Below, in pieces: positions 6,269-13,430 of a stretch of DNA of 18,383 nt. Position numbers and translations under genes: made by a program. How positions within the stretch are numbered: the first letter of the stretch is position 1; every line of letters starts with the position of its first letter. Source of the stretch: Desulfuromonas sp. (lineage in GTDB: Bacteria > Desulfobacterota > Desulfuromonadia > Desulfuromonadales > SZUA-401); contig PKUI01000104.1 in the NCBI GenBank assembly GCA_002869605.1, forward strand, positions 1 through 18,383, in the 5' to 3' direction. The notes under the pieces were generated by a model. It was not told the origin of the DNA. It saw nothing but the letters and a program-made list of their open reading frames with translations, and made no database searches.

Positions 6269-6760
6269 ATGATTCGTGATGCTGCCCCAGACGATGCTGC
6301 TGCCATTGCCGCGATCTACAATCCGTATATACTCGACACCGTCATCACCTTCGAGGAACACCCGGTCACCGAGCAGGTCATGGCTGAACGAATCCGCACA
6401 ATCAACCGCGGCTACCCTTGGCTGGTGTTCGAACAGAACGGACTCTGCCTCGGCTACGCCTACGCGTCTGCCTGGAAGGATCGCTCAGCGTATCGATTCT
6501 CCTGTGAAACCAGCATCTACCTGGCCGCCCAGGCCCACGGTCAGGGCGTAGGCACACGGCTCTACGAGGCGCTTCTCGATGACTTGAGACGTCGCGGACA
6601 ACGGACGGCGATTGCCTGCATCGCCCTGCCGAACCCCGCAAGCGTCGCCCTGCACGAGAAGCTCGGTTTCCGCAAGGTGGGACACTTTGCGGCCGTCGGG
6701 ATCAAATTTTCACGCAGCATCGACGTCGGCTACTGGCAACACCAACTTAATCCGGAGTGA
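6269..6760 (+). CDS. PAT-family GNAT N-acetyltransferase
   Basis: A 163-residue GNAT protein that closely follows the phosphinothricin acetyltransferase/YncA pattern. It begins MIRDAAPDD, has IYNPYILDTVITFEE, the GYAYASAWKDRSAYRF stretch, the acetyl-CoA loop AHGQGVGT (residues 89-96), and ends with ALPNPASVALHEKLGF and the family-typical IDVGYWQ. It transfers acetyl from acetyl-CoA to an amine. Homologues acetylate glutamate analogues or methionine derivatives, so the exact substrate cannot be assigned. The ATG at 6269 is chosen over GTG at 6260, which itself forms part of the weak GAG ribosome-binding site. A short terminator follows. Confidence 0.88.
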   Translation: MIRDAAPDDAAAIAAIYNPYILDTVITFEEHPVTEQVMAERIRTINRGYPWLVFEQNGLCLGYAYASAWKDRSAYRFSCETSIYLAAQAHGQGVGTRLYEALLDDLRRRGQRTAIACIALPNPASVALHEKLGFRKVGHFAAVGIKFSRSIDVGYWQHQLNPE

Positions 6761-6782
6761 ACAGACACGGGCTCTGTTTTTC
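6760..6782 (+). terminator. Weak rho-independent terminator
   Basis: AACAGA (6760-6765) pairs with TCTGTT (6773-6778) around a 7-base loop and leads into a run of five T (6777-6781). It begins on the last base of the acetyltransferase stop codon. The stem is short and A-T rich, so termination may be partial. Confidence 0.5.
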
Positions 6783-6832
6783 TCAGCCAGCGGACATCCC
6801 CGCCTCGGGTCGAACACAGAAACGTTGTAATC

Positions 6833-7423
6833 ATGCACACTCTTCACCCCGAACATATCCGCCGCACCCTGGACTCAACCCCGGACCTTACGCAGGCCGC
6901 CCCGAATCGGACGCGTCCGTCTGTCGCCATGCTCCTGCATGGCATCCCCGCTGCGGAGATCTTTTTCATCGTTCGGGCCAAACACGAAAACGATCCCTGG
7001 TCGGGAGATATCGGCTTTCCCGGTGGAAAAATTGAAACCGGTGAAAGCGTGCGGCAGACCGCTGAGCGGGAGACCCTCGAAGAGGTCTCAATTGACCTTT
7101 CCCGCTCAGAATTACTCGGATTTCTCGCTCCCATTCGAGGAGCGCACCTGCCGGTTAACATCAACTGCAGCGTGTATCTTTGCCCCGAAAAACCGCGCGT
7201 TGAAATTAACCATGAAGTCTCGAGCAGTTTCTGGTACAGCATCGACGAACTACTCAACCCGGAACGGTTTGCCGACTACCCGGTCAGGTTCGAAGAGGAA
7301 CAACTGTCACGTCCCGGAATACGGCTCTCCCAGGAACAACCGGTGCTCTGGGGGATTACCTACCGCCTCCTCGAACAGTTTTTCCAGCGCATGAACATTT
7401 CGTTCCCGGCCAGCCGGCGTTAA
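6833..7423 (+). CDS. Nudix hydrolase, CoA-pyrophosphatase-like
   Basis: A 196-residue Nudix protein. The Nudix box begins at Gly65 and reads G-x5-E71-x7-R79-E80-x-x-E83-E84, which gives the metal-binding glutamates. The usual glycine near its end is Ser86, a mild deviation. The preceding WSGDIGFPGGK resembles CoA pyrophosphatases (NudL-like) and their relatives, which cleave CoA to 4'-phosphopantetheine and adenosine 3',5'-bisphosphate; substrate choice cannot be fixed by eye. No convincing Shine-Dalgarno precedes the ATG, and no better in-frame start is seen, so the first residues are uncertain. Confidence 0.85.
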   Translation: MHTLHPEHIRRTLDSTPDLTQAAPNRTRPSVAMLLHGIPAAEIFFIVRAKHENDPWSGDIGFPGGKIETGESVRQTAERETLEEVSIDLSRSELLGFLAPIRGAHLPVNINCSVYLCPEKPRVEINHEVSSSFWYSIDELLNPERFADYPVRFEEEQLSRPGIRLSQEQPVLWGITYRLLEQFFQRMNISFPASRR

Positions 7424-7517
7424 CCGTATCGCGGTAGTGAAACGTTGCCGACACAACTATAAAAAATTGTTTAACCTCTGGATTTTGCCGAGATTTTCTT
7501 CTATCATTAGCAAAAGA

Positions 7518-7523
7518 TATAAT
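7518..7523 (+). promoter_or_regulatory. Candidate -10 element before HEAT-repeat gene
   Basis: A perfect TATAAT in a locally AT-rich stretch (7455-7530), about 50 bases before the ATG at 7574. The hexamer 17 bases upstream (TTTCTT) is a poor -35, so an activator or another sigma factor may be needed if this is used. Confidence 0.35.
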
Positions 7524-7573
7524 TTTGCCATTACCATCTCGCACCTCAAGCCTGACTCCCCTGTGAGGACGCC

Positions 7574-7948
7574 ATGGACTTCGGGATACTCATTGCAGAT
7601 CTGCACCACAACAACGGCCTCAAACGGGCCAGGGCTGCTGCAGCACTCGGTCAGGTCAACACTCCGGGAGCCATTCAGGCCCTCCTCCAAGCACTAAAAG
7701 ACGAAAACCCCACCGTCCGCAGCAACGCGACCTTTTCACTGGGTGAACTCGGCGCCAGTGAAGCATCGACACAGCTTATAGCGATGTTGGAAGACCCAGA
7801 CCAGTTCGTCCGCAAGAGTGCCGCCAAGGCTCTCGGCATGTTGAAAATCAAAACAGCAACAGCCGCTCTGGAACGTGCTCTGAACGACCCGTCTTTGGTT
7901 GTACGTAAAAACGCCGAACGGAGCCTGGCTCAGATCAAGGGGGATTAA
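7574..7948 (+). CDS. HEAT-repeat protein
   Basis: A 124-residue all-helical protein made of about three HEAT (PBS-lyase-type) repeats. The repeated signature is A-I/A-L-x-x-A-L-x-D-x-x-x-x-V-R-x-x-A, seen at residues 33-58 (ALKDENPTVRSNATFSLGEL), 67-90 (LEDPDQFVRKSAAKALGML) and 98-121 (LNDPSLVVRKNAERSLAQI). Such repeats form curved protein-binding surfaces. The ATG has GAGG at 7564-7567. The stop is three bases before the TTG start of the next gene, whose GGGGG ribosome-binding site lies inside this gene's last codons, so the two are likely translationally coupled. It may be an adaptor for the membrane protein next door; that is inference. Confidence 0.88.
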   Translation: MDFGILIADLHHNNGLKRARAAAALGQVNTPGAIQALLQALKDENPTVRSNATFSLGELGASEASTQLIAMLEDPDQFVRKSAAKALGMLKIKTATAALERALNDPSLVVRKNAERSLAQIKGD

Positions 7949-7951
7949 AGA

Positions 7952-10534
7952 TTGACTGACGAGCGCTTCAAGATTCAATTCCGCGGTGACATCGCCGAAG
8001 GTTTTATGCGTGAGGATGTCAAAGCCAAGCTGATCGAGCTCTTTGGTCTCAAAGAGCAAACGGTCGAGACTCTGCTCGATGGCCAGACCGCCACTCTGAA
8101 AAAAAACCTCGACCGGGAAGGCGCGCTCAAGTTCAAACATGCCTTCGAAAAAACCGGCGCCATATGCTATATCCGCCCGATGGACGAAAAAACGGCAACC
8201 TCCGCACCGAAGCCTCCATCTACGCCGTTACAACCCAGCCACACCGCCCAACCGGCACCGACCTCTGCCAACCGTAGCGAACCGGAAAGCTTCACCGTGG
8301 TCGACACATCCCCCGAAGCGCCCCCCGAGGAAGAAGCCGAACCGGTATTTGAAATACCTCCTGGACCGAGCCCTGGCACCATGCGCTGCCCCAAGTGTGA
8401 GTTCGTTCAACCGACGGCCGATTTCTGCGAGGCTTGCGGGGTGGTGGTCCTCAAGTACCTGAAACGTGAATGGGAACAACAGCAGCTGGCGAAACAGCTC
8501 GTAGAGTCTCAGCAGGACACTGAAACTGACGAAACGGCTCCCCAACAACCGGCTGAGGCTGTAACAACAGAAACAGAGTCAGCCGAAGAGGTCGTCCCCC
8601 CCCCTGTTTCTGAACCGAAGTCGGTTCCGGAGCCAGCGACAACGATTGACCGAACCGAGCCGGAAGCCTTCACGGTCGTCGATACCGACGTGCCTCCGCC
8701 CGCAACCGAACCGGAGCCTGAACCGGAGCCGGTTTTCGAAATCCCCCCGGGCCCGAGCCCGGGCACCATGCGCTGCCCGAAATGCGAATTTGTTCAGCCC
8801 AGCGCCGACTTCTGTGAGGTCTGCGGTGTGGTGATCCTCAAGTACCTGAAACGTGAATGGGAACAACAGCTGCTGGCGAAACAGCTCGAAGAGTCCCAGC
8901 AGGACGCTGAAACTGACGCAACAACTCCCCAGGGACCGGCAGAGGCTACCACGACAGAGCCGATGCCACCTAAGAAGCCTGTACCGCCCCCTGCGCCGGA
9001 ACCGGCTCCGACGCCAGCAGCCACTGAGCGTAGAGAACCTGAGACCTTCACGGTCGTCGATACCAGTGAACCTTCGCCCGCAACCGAGCCGGAACCGGTT
9101 TTCGAGCCCCCTCCAGGGCCAAGCCCGGGCACTATGCGCTGCCCCAAGTGCGAATTCGTGCAACCGCTAAGCGATTTCTGTGAAGCCTGTGGCATCGTGG
9201 TACTTAAGTACCTGCAGCGTCAAGCCGCAGAAAGGGAACAGGCTGCGGCGCAACAAAACGAAGATGATTCCGACAAGGAGGCTGACCTAGGGAGTCTAAG
9301 CCTCGCGACGCCCACCGGCGTCACCCCTACCGTTCAATCTTCCGAGGTGCCCACACATGACACCTCCGTCTCGCCGCAGAGTTTTTTTGACCATGTCCTA
9401 CCGCGGAGTTTGAGCCTGCTCAAAGAACGCGCCGGGTCCCTTCTGCTCCTCTGGTCGGGGGCACTGCTATCGATTGCCACGCTGGGTGGGTATCACGCCG
9501 ACCTCGGCAAATCATTCTCCGCCCCCTACCCCTCGCTACTTGTCGCTATCGGCATGTTGCTGATCGTGGTTCTATCAAGTAACGCTACCCTGTTCCTGTT
9601 CATCGACCAGTACCTCCCCCTGAAGCCTGCGTTGGCTCTCGGCCTGCTTAGGCTGCCATCGTTTGTGTGGCTGTATTTCTGGCACTCCCTGATCATGACC
9701 GGAGCGACCCTTGCTCTGCTCGTTCCAGGGTATTTTTTTACCCGCTGGTTCAGTCTGGCACCGCTCTGTCTGGCCGCAGAACAGACCCGGGGGTTCTCAA
9801 GCCTTTTACGCAGCCGCGCCTACTGCCGGGGGAGGGAAAAACTCGTCACGCGCGCACTCTGGCCGGCACTGCTGTTCCCGCTGTCCGGTTTGATCGGCCT
9901 CATGCTGCTGCCTGGTTACTGGAAACTGCTCCCCCCACTGGTAATCCCACCATTTTTCAGCGTGCTCACGGTGCTTTACCAGGATGCCGCCGCGTCGCGG
10001 ACGACCCTCAACTACGACAACACCCTGTCCCAAAGGCTGCAATGGCCCGCCTTGTCCATGGCCGGGCTCCTGGTATTTACCATTGTCTCACTGCTGGTGC
10101 TCGGTCCCGGACGTATCCGCAGCAGCATCTACACTCTGCTACTGCACACCGAGCTGGTCCCGACCGTTGTAGACACCGTTACCGAGAAGGGCAAGCCGAT
10201 ACGCCCGGTAGTCGACAGCGCAGTCTTTGAGCTTGAGATCGAAGGCTACGTGGCCTTCGCCTATATCAACGGAGAGAAAATCCTGGAGCGTCCTGACGGC
10301 GTTGCACAACGTCAGACCTTCACCTCCCCGGTCAAGCTGCAAACCGGTCGCAACATCCTCGCTATTCGCTATTCAGCCCTCCCTGGTTCACATCAACCGG
10401 AAATGACCTACCGAGTGTTTCGCTGGAACCTGAAAACGTTACAGGACGAGGAACTCGGCACCTGGAGCATCCACAACCAACATGGGCTGCGGAGGGTCGA
10501 GTTCTACGTCTCAAAGACAGCGGAGAGCCGATAA
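7952..10534 (+). CDS. Triple zinc-ribbon multi-pass membrane protein
   Basis: An 860-residue protein beginning with TTG, supported by GGGGG at 7939-7943. Residues 1-75 form an alpha/beta domain that I know as an N-terminal cap of assorted proteobacterial membrane proteins. Residues 110-445 hold three 126-residue repeats: FTVVDT, an acidic Pro-Glu linker, GPSPGTMRCPKCEFVQP, and a zinc ribbon, followed by a Glu/Gln-rich helix. The ribbons have Cys146/149/159/162, Cys275/278/288/291 and Cys397/400/410/413. Residues 494-718 carry about six membrane helices; the stretch 591-627 (PGYFFTRWFSLAPLCLAAE) resembles the YciC/glycerophosphodiesterase membrane-domain pattern. Residues 750-855 look like a beta-rich soluble domain. 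Function unknown; the ribbons are probably cytoplasmic. Confidence 0.88.
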   Translation: MTDERFKIQFRGDIAEGFMREDVKAKLIELFGLKEQTVETLLDGQTATLKKNLDREGALKFKHAFEKTGAICYIRPMDEKTATSAPKPPSTPLQPSHTAQPAPTSANRSEPESFTVVDTSPEAPPEEEAEPVFEIPPGPSPGTMRCPKCEFVQPTADFCEACGVVVLKYLKREWEQQQLAKQLVESQQDTETDETAPQQPAEAVTTETESAEEVVPPPVSEPKSVPEPATTIDRTEPEAFTVVDTDVPPPATEPEPEPEPVFEIPPGPSPGTMRCPKCEFVQPSADFCEVCGVVILKYLKREWEQQLLAKQLEESQQDAETDATTPQGPAEATTTEPMPPKKPVPPPAPEPAPTPAATERREPETFTVVDTSEPSPATEPEPVFEPPPGPSPGTMRCPKCEFVQPLSDFCEACGIVVLKYLQRQAAEREQAAAQQNEDDSDKEADLGSLSLATPTGVTPTVQSSEVPTHDTSVSPQSFFDHVLPRSLSLLKERAGSLLLLWSGALLSIATLGGYHADLGKSFSAPYPSLLVAIGMLLIVVLSSNATLFLFIDQYLPLKPALALGLLRLPSFVWLYFWHSLIMTGATLALLVPGYFFTRWFSLAPLCLAAEQTRGFSSLLRSRAYCRGREKLVTRALWPALLFPLSGLIGLMLLPGYWKLLPPLVIPPFFSVLTVLYQDAAASRTTLNYDNTLSQRLQWPALSMAGLLVFTIVSLLVLGPGRIRSSIYTLLLHTELVPTVVDTVTEKGKPIRPVVDSAVFELEIEGYVAFAYINGEKILERPDGVAQRQTFTSPVKLQTGRNILAIRYSALPGSHQPEMTYRVFRWNLKTLQDEELGTWSIHNQHGLRRVEFYVSKTAESR
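8276..9230 (+). repeat. Tandem in-frame repeat encoding zinc ribbons (2.5 copies)
   Basis: Units begin near 8276, 8654 and 9032, a period of 378 bases (126 codons); the third is cut short after its zinc ribbon. The block 8450-8531 in unit one matches 8837-8918 in unit two at 78 of 82 positions, including third codon positions. The Pro/Glu linkers vary in length and sequence. Confidence 0.85.
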
Positions 10535-10540
10535 CCAGGC

Positions 10541-10864
10541 ATGAATCGTCCCAGAATAGACCATAAACCGGGGGAGCCCCCCTACATATCCGTGCAGCAG
10601 TGGGAGGCCTGCTGCAAACAATGCGGCCTGTGCTGTTTTGAAAAGATCATTGATCAACGAGGACACCCGCAACTCACCCGCGAGGCATGCCGTTACCTCG
10701 ATATCGTCGAGCGAACATGCCGGGTTTACCACAAGCGCTTTGAGACCGGGGAAGTCTGCCTCAAACTCACCCCGGAGGTGGTCAGGGAGGCCGACTGGCT
10801 CCCGGAAGAATGTGCCTATCTATTACTACTGAAAGAGTATCCGGACCTTCAACTCGAGACCTGA
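10541..10864 (+). CDS. YcgN-family cysteine-cluster protein
   Basis: A 107-residue soluble protein of the YcgN (UPF0260) family, shorter than the usual 140-150 residues. It has WEACCKQCGLCC at residues 21-32 with cysteines 24, 25, 28, 31 and 32, then Cys50, Cys60, Cys73 and Cys91 in the family context VCLKLTPE and DWLPEECAY. The cysteines suggest a metal or iron-sulfur site, unproven in the family. It starts 6 bases after the stop of the zinc-ribbon gene, so it is most likely its operon partner. Its last 16 bases overlap the 3' end of the convergent ogt gene. Confidence 0.87.
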   Translation: MNRPRIDHKPGEPPYISVQQWEACCKQCGLCCFEKIIDQRGHPQLTREACRYLDIVERTCRVYHKRFETGEVCLKLTPEVVREADWLPEECAYLLLLKEYPDLQLET

Positions 10865-11364
10865 CTCCTCTCGAAATCAAGTAGCCAGCGTTTCGACGAC
10901 ACACCGCCGCCACCAGAGTATCCGGTCAGTTGCCCGCCAACACCAACCACCCGGTGACAGGGAAGAATCAACGGTAGACGATTACTGGCCATGACCCGTC
11001 CGATGGCGCGCGCCGCATGTGGCGAATCGCAGCGAGCGGCCAGTTCGCCGTAGGTAACGGTCGTCGCGAACGGTATCCTGCCGAGTTCACTAAGCACATT
11101 ACGGGCAAAGGGCGTCAGGCCGCTCCAATCGAGCGGCAGCTCAAATTCCCTGCGCACACCGTTGAAAAACTCCCGGATCTGCCTTAACCCCGCGAGGGCC
11201 CACCCGGTTTCCGACGCTACGGCGGTTGGATACTCCCGCTCGAGTTTCTTGAGTGTCTGTTCGCGATCGTCCCTAAACACCACCGCCTGCACCGCGACGT
11301 TGTCCGCCACGACGGCCAGAGTTCCAATTGGCGAAGTCCAGAGCGCGTAAATCAAATCAGCCAC
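10849..11364 (-). CDS. ogt: Methylated-DNA-[protein]-cysteine S-methyltransferase
   Basis: A 171-residue suicide DNA-repair protein that moves the methyl group from O6-methylguanine (or O4-methylthymine) to its own cysteine. The active site is PCHRV with Cys136; the DNA-binding helix region TVTYGELAARCDSPHAARAIG and the GYSGG motif follow the family. The N-terminal domain is of the Ogt/AGT type. The GTG at 11364 is chosen, since AAGGAG lies seven bases before it and the frame extended to 11466 would run through murJ. The start overlaps the murJ stop by 8 bases, implying translational coupling. The 3' end overlaps the convergent YcgN-type gene. Confidence 0.9.
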   Translation of the reverse strand: MADLIYALWTSPIGTLAVVADNVAVQAVVFRDDREQTLKKLEREYPTAVASETGWALAGLRQIREFFNGVRREFELPLDWSGLTPFARNVLSELGRIPFATTVTYGELAARCDSPHAARAIGRVMASNRLPLILPCHRVVGVGGQLTGYSGGGGVSSKRWLLDFERSQVSS

Positions 11365-12949
11365 CTGCCGGCTCCTTACGTATTTTGCGTCGCAGAATCC
11401 CCACAGCCTGTTCAAGTTCAGGCACCCGTAGCAGCCAGGCACCGACAAGATAGACAACAACCCCAACCAGGGTAGCGGTCAGCAGCCAGGCGCCGTTCTC
11501 CCAGCGGGATCCCCCCGTCAACCACTCGCCATGTGATAGCAGCAACTTGACCACCAAAGACATTACGGCCACAACAGGCAACAGTTTCAGTAGATAGACA
11601 AGCAAGGCACGCAGTTCGAGCACGCGGATGCGCCGCTGCAGGAAAATCAATAGAAGTACCGCATTGAAAGCCGAGGAGAAGGTCAACGCCAGCGCCAGCC
11701 CGATATGTGCCCAGAACTGCATCAACAGCACCCCGCCGACGGCGTTTACCAATAGCGTCCAGAAGGAGATCCAGACAGGCGTCCGCGTATCCTTATGCGC
11801 ATAGAACACCGGCACCGTAACCCGGCTGATGCCGACAAAAAGCAGACCCGGAGCATAGGCAGCGAGTGCCAGGGAGGACTGATGAACCGCATGCGCATCA
11901 AAGGCCCCCCCCATGAAGAACAGGCTATAGATCGGCCCGGCACACAACACCAGCCCACACGCCGCCGGCAATGTGCCGAAGAGGATCAGGCGCTGGGCAA
12001 AATTGAACGATTCCTTGAGCTCATCGACCTCTACTGCGCCAGCCTGACGGCTCATCGTCGGAAGCACAGCTTGAGCCAGGGCAACGATGAAAACCCCTTG
12101 CGGGAATTCGAACAGCCGCTGCCCGTAATAGAGGAAGGAGACGCTTCCTTCAGGGAGAAAGGAGGCGAGCACGCGCGTAACGATGACGTTGACCTGATAG
12201 ATCGCCACACCGGCGACACCAGGCAACATCAACCGCGCAATGGTCCGTACCCGGGGATGAGAAAAGGTAAAGTTGAGTCGAGGTCGGATTCGATAGCGCT
12301 TCAGGGCAGGATACAGAATCAGTAGTTGCAGCACCCCACCGAGCAGAACGCCGTAAGCAAGGGCCATGATCGGGACATCCAGAAAGCTATGTGCCGTAAG
12401 CGCCGCAGCGATCAGAGCCAGATTCAACATCAGCGGAGAGAGCGCAGGAAGAAAAAAATGCCCGTAAACATTCAGCACCCCGGCCAACAGGGCAAGCAGG
12501 CTGACCAGCAGAATATACGGGAACATCACTTGATTGAGACTGTTCGTTAAGGCCAGCTTGCCAGGTATATCGTCAAAACCGGCAGCAATGGACCTGACGA
12601 TCCACGGCGAACCAAGAATCCCCAGGATGCAGATCACCAGCATCACCAGCAACAGCAGGGTCCAGCAGATACTGAACACCCGTCGTGCCTCCTGTTCCCC
12701 CTCGAGACGATAAACCTCCGAAAAGGTCGGAACGAAGGCCGCGGTCATCGAACCTTCGGCGAAAAAACGTCGCAGCAGGTTGGGAATGGTAAACGCCATG
12801 AAGAACGCATCGGTGATATACCCGGCGCCAAAGATACGCCCGACCACCATGTCCCGAACCAGGCCCGCGATACGGCTGGTCAGGGTCGCCAGGGCCATGA
12901 CCCCGGTGGCGCGTGAGATTTCGTGTTTATCCGTTTTTACCCGTATCAT
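11357..12949 (-). CDS. murJ: Lipid II flippase MurJ
   Basis: A 530-residue integral membrane protein of the MOP superfamily with about 14 helices, which moves lipid-linked peptidoglycan precursors to the periplasmic face. The N-terminal region (TSRIAGLVRDMVVGRIFGAG, DAFF, PNLLRRFFAEG) is the family signature. Arg26, Arg32 and Arg60 correspond to arginines known to be essential in E. coli MurJ. SFLYYGQRLFEFPQGVF and the later VPVFYAHKDTRTP segment are also typical. The Shine-Dalgarno before the ATG is poor, so the exact start rests on the usual length ahead of the first helix. It is divergent from rpsT across an AT-rich gap. Confidence 0.95.
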   Translation of the reverse strand: MIRVKTDKHEISRATGVMALATLTSRIAGLVRDMVVGRIFGAGYITDAFFMAFTIPNLLRRFFAEGSMTAAFVPTFSEVYRLEGEQEARRVFSICWTLLLLVMLVICILGILGSPWIVRSIAAGFDDIPGKLALTNSLNQVMFPYILLVSLLALLAGVLNVYGHFFLPALSPLMLNLALIAAALTAHSFLDVPIMALAYGVLLGGVLQLLILYPALKRYRIRPRLNFTFSHPRVRTIARLMLPGVAGVAIYQVNVIVTRVLASFLPEGSVSFLYYGQRLFEFPQGVFIVALAQAVLPTMSRQAGAVEVDELKESFNFAQRLILFGTLPAACGLVLCAGPIYSLFFMGGAFDAHAVHQSSLALAAYAPGLLFVGISRVTVPVFYAHKDTRTPVWISFWTLLVNAVGGVLLMQFWAHIGLALALTFSSAFNAVLLLIFLQRRIRVLELRALLVYLLKLLPVVAVMSLVVKLLLSHGEWLTGGSRWENGAWLLTATLVGVVVYLVGAWLLRVPELEQAVGILRRKIRKEPAGG

Positions 12950-13035
12950 TGATTAATATATTTTCATCCCAAGGATTAAAAGCGTAATCTATTGATTTAA
13001 AAATAAAAAACTGAAAATTGCTGTAACTAAAGTGC

Positions 13036-13064
13036 TTGACACACCGAAATGACAGTGCTATAAA
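13036..13064 (+). promoter_or_regulatory. rpsT promoter
   Basis: TTGACA (13036-13041) and TATAAA (13059-13064) stand 17 bases apart, with an extended -10 TGC at 13056-13058. The AT-rich stretch 12994-13030 could act as an UP element. The bases between the -10 and the expected start near 13071 are G+C-rich (TCGCGTC), like discriminators of stringently controlled stable-RNA and ribosomal-protein promoters. Confidence 0.8.
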
Positions 13065-13110
13065 TCGCGTCGCTAAAAGTTAAAGAAAGCATAAACCAAC
13101 GGAGGAAAAA

Positions 13111-13374
13111 GTGGCCAATCACAAATCAGCACTCAAGCGTATGCGCCAGAACGCAGTACGCAATGCACGCAACACCCATATTCGTTCCACCATGCGCACC
13201 TACGTCAAGATGGTGCGTGAAGCAGTAGCTAACGGTGATCAGGAAGCTGCCAAGGCTGCGCTGACGAAAACCATCCCCCTGATCGACAAGGCATCGACCA
13301 AGGGTGTGATCCACAAAAACACAGCAAGCCGTAAAATTTCCCGTCTCACCAAGCTGGTTGCCAGCGTCGCTTAA
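13111..13374 (+). CDS. rpsT: 30S ribosomal protein S20
   Basis: An 87-residue basic protein starting with GTG, preceded by GGAGGAAAAA. The N-terminus [13 protein letters not shown], the central helix [11 protein letters not shown] and the C-terminal [19 protein letters not shown] are diagnostic of S20. It binds 16S rRNA early in small-subunit assembly. A non-ATG start is usual for rpsT in several bacteria, where it takes part in autoregulation. It is monocistronic, with its own promoter and terminator, and lies between the divergent murJ and the convergent holA. Confidence 0.97.
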   Translation: MANHKSALKRMRQNAVRNARNTHIRSTMRTYVKMVREAVANGDQEAAKAALTKTIPLIDKASTKGVIHKNTASRKISRLTKLVASVA

Positions 13375-13398
13375 CTACATCGACACAAAACAGTTCCC

Positions 13399-13430
13399 AA
13401 AAGGGGGTGCTTCTTATAGCGCCCCCTTTT
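13399..13430 (+). terminator. Bidirectional terminator shared by rpsT and holA
   Basis: AAAAGGGGGTGC (13399-13410) pairs with GCGCCCCCTTTT (13419-13430): a 12-pair stem with one G-T and an 8-base loop, with T-runs on both strands. On the minus strand it includes the last codons and stop of holA, so the last codons of holA are part of the terminator. Confidence 0.85.

Noticed and set aside
11365..11466. Extension of the methyltransferase start to 11466
   Set aside because: It would read through murJ codons in another frame. The GTG at 11364 has AAGGAG at good spacing and begins at the normal N-terminus of the family.
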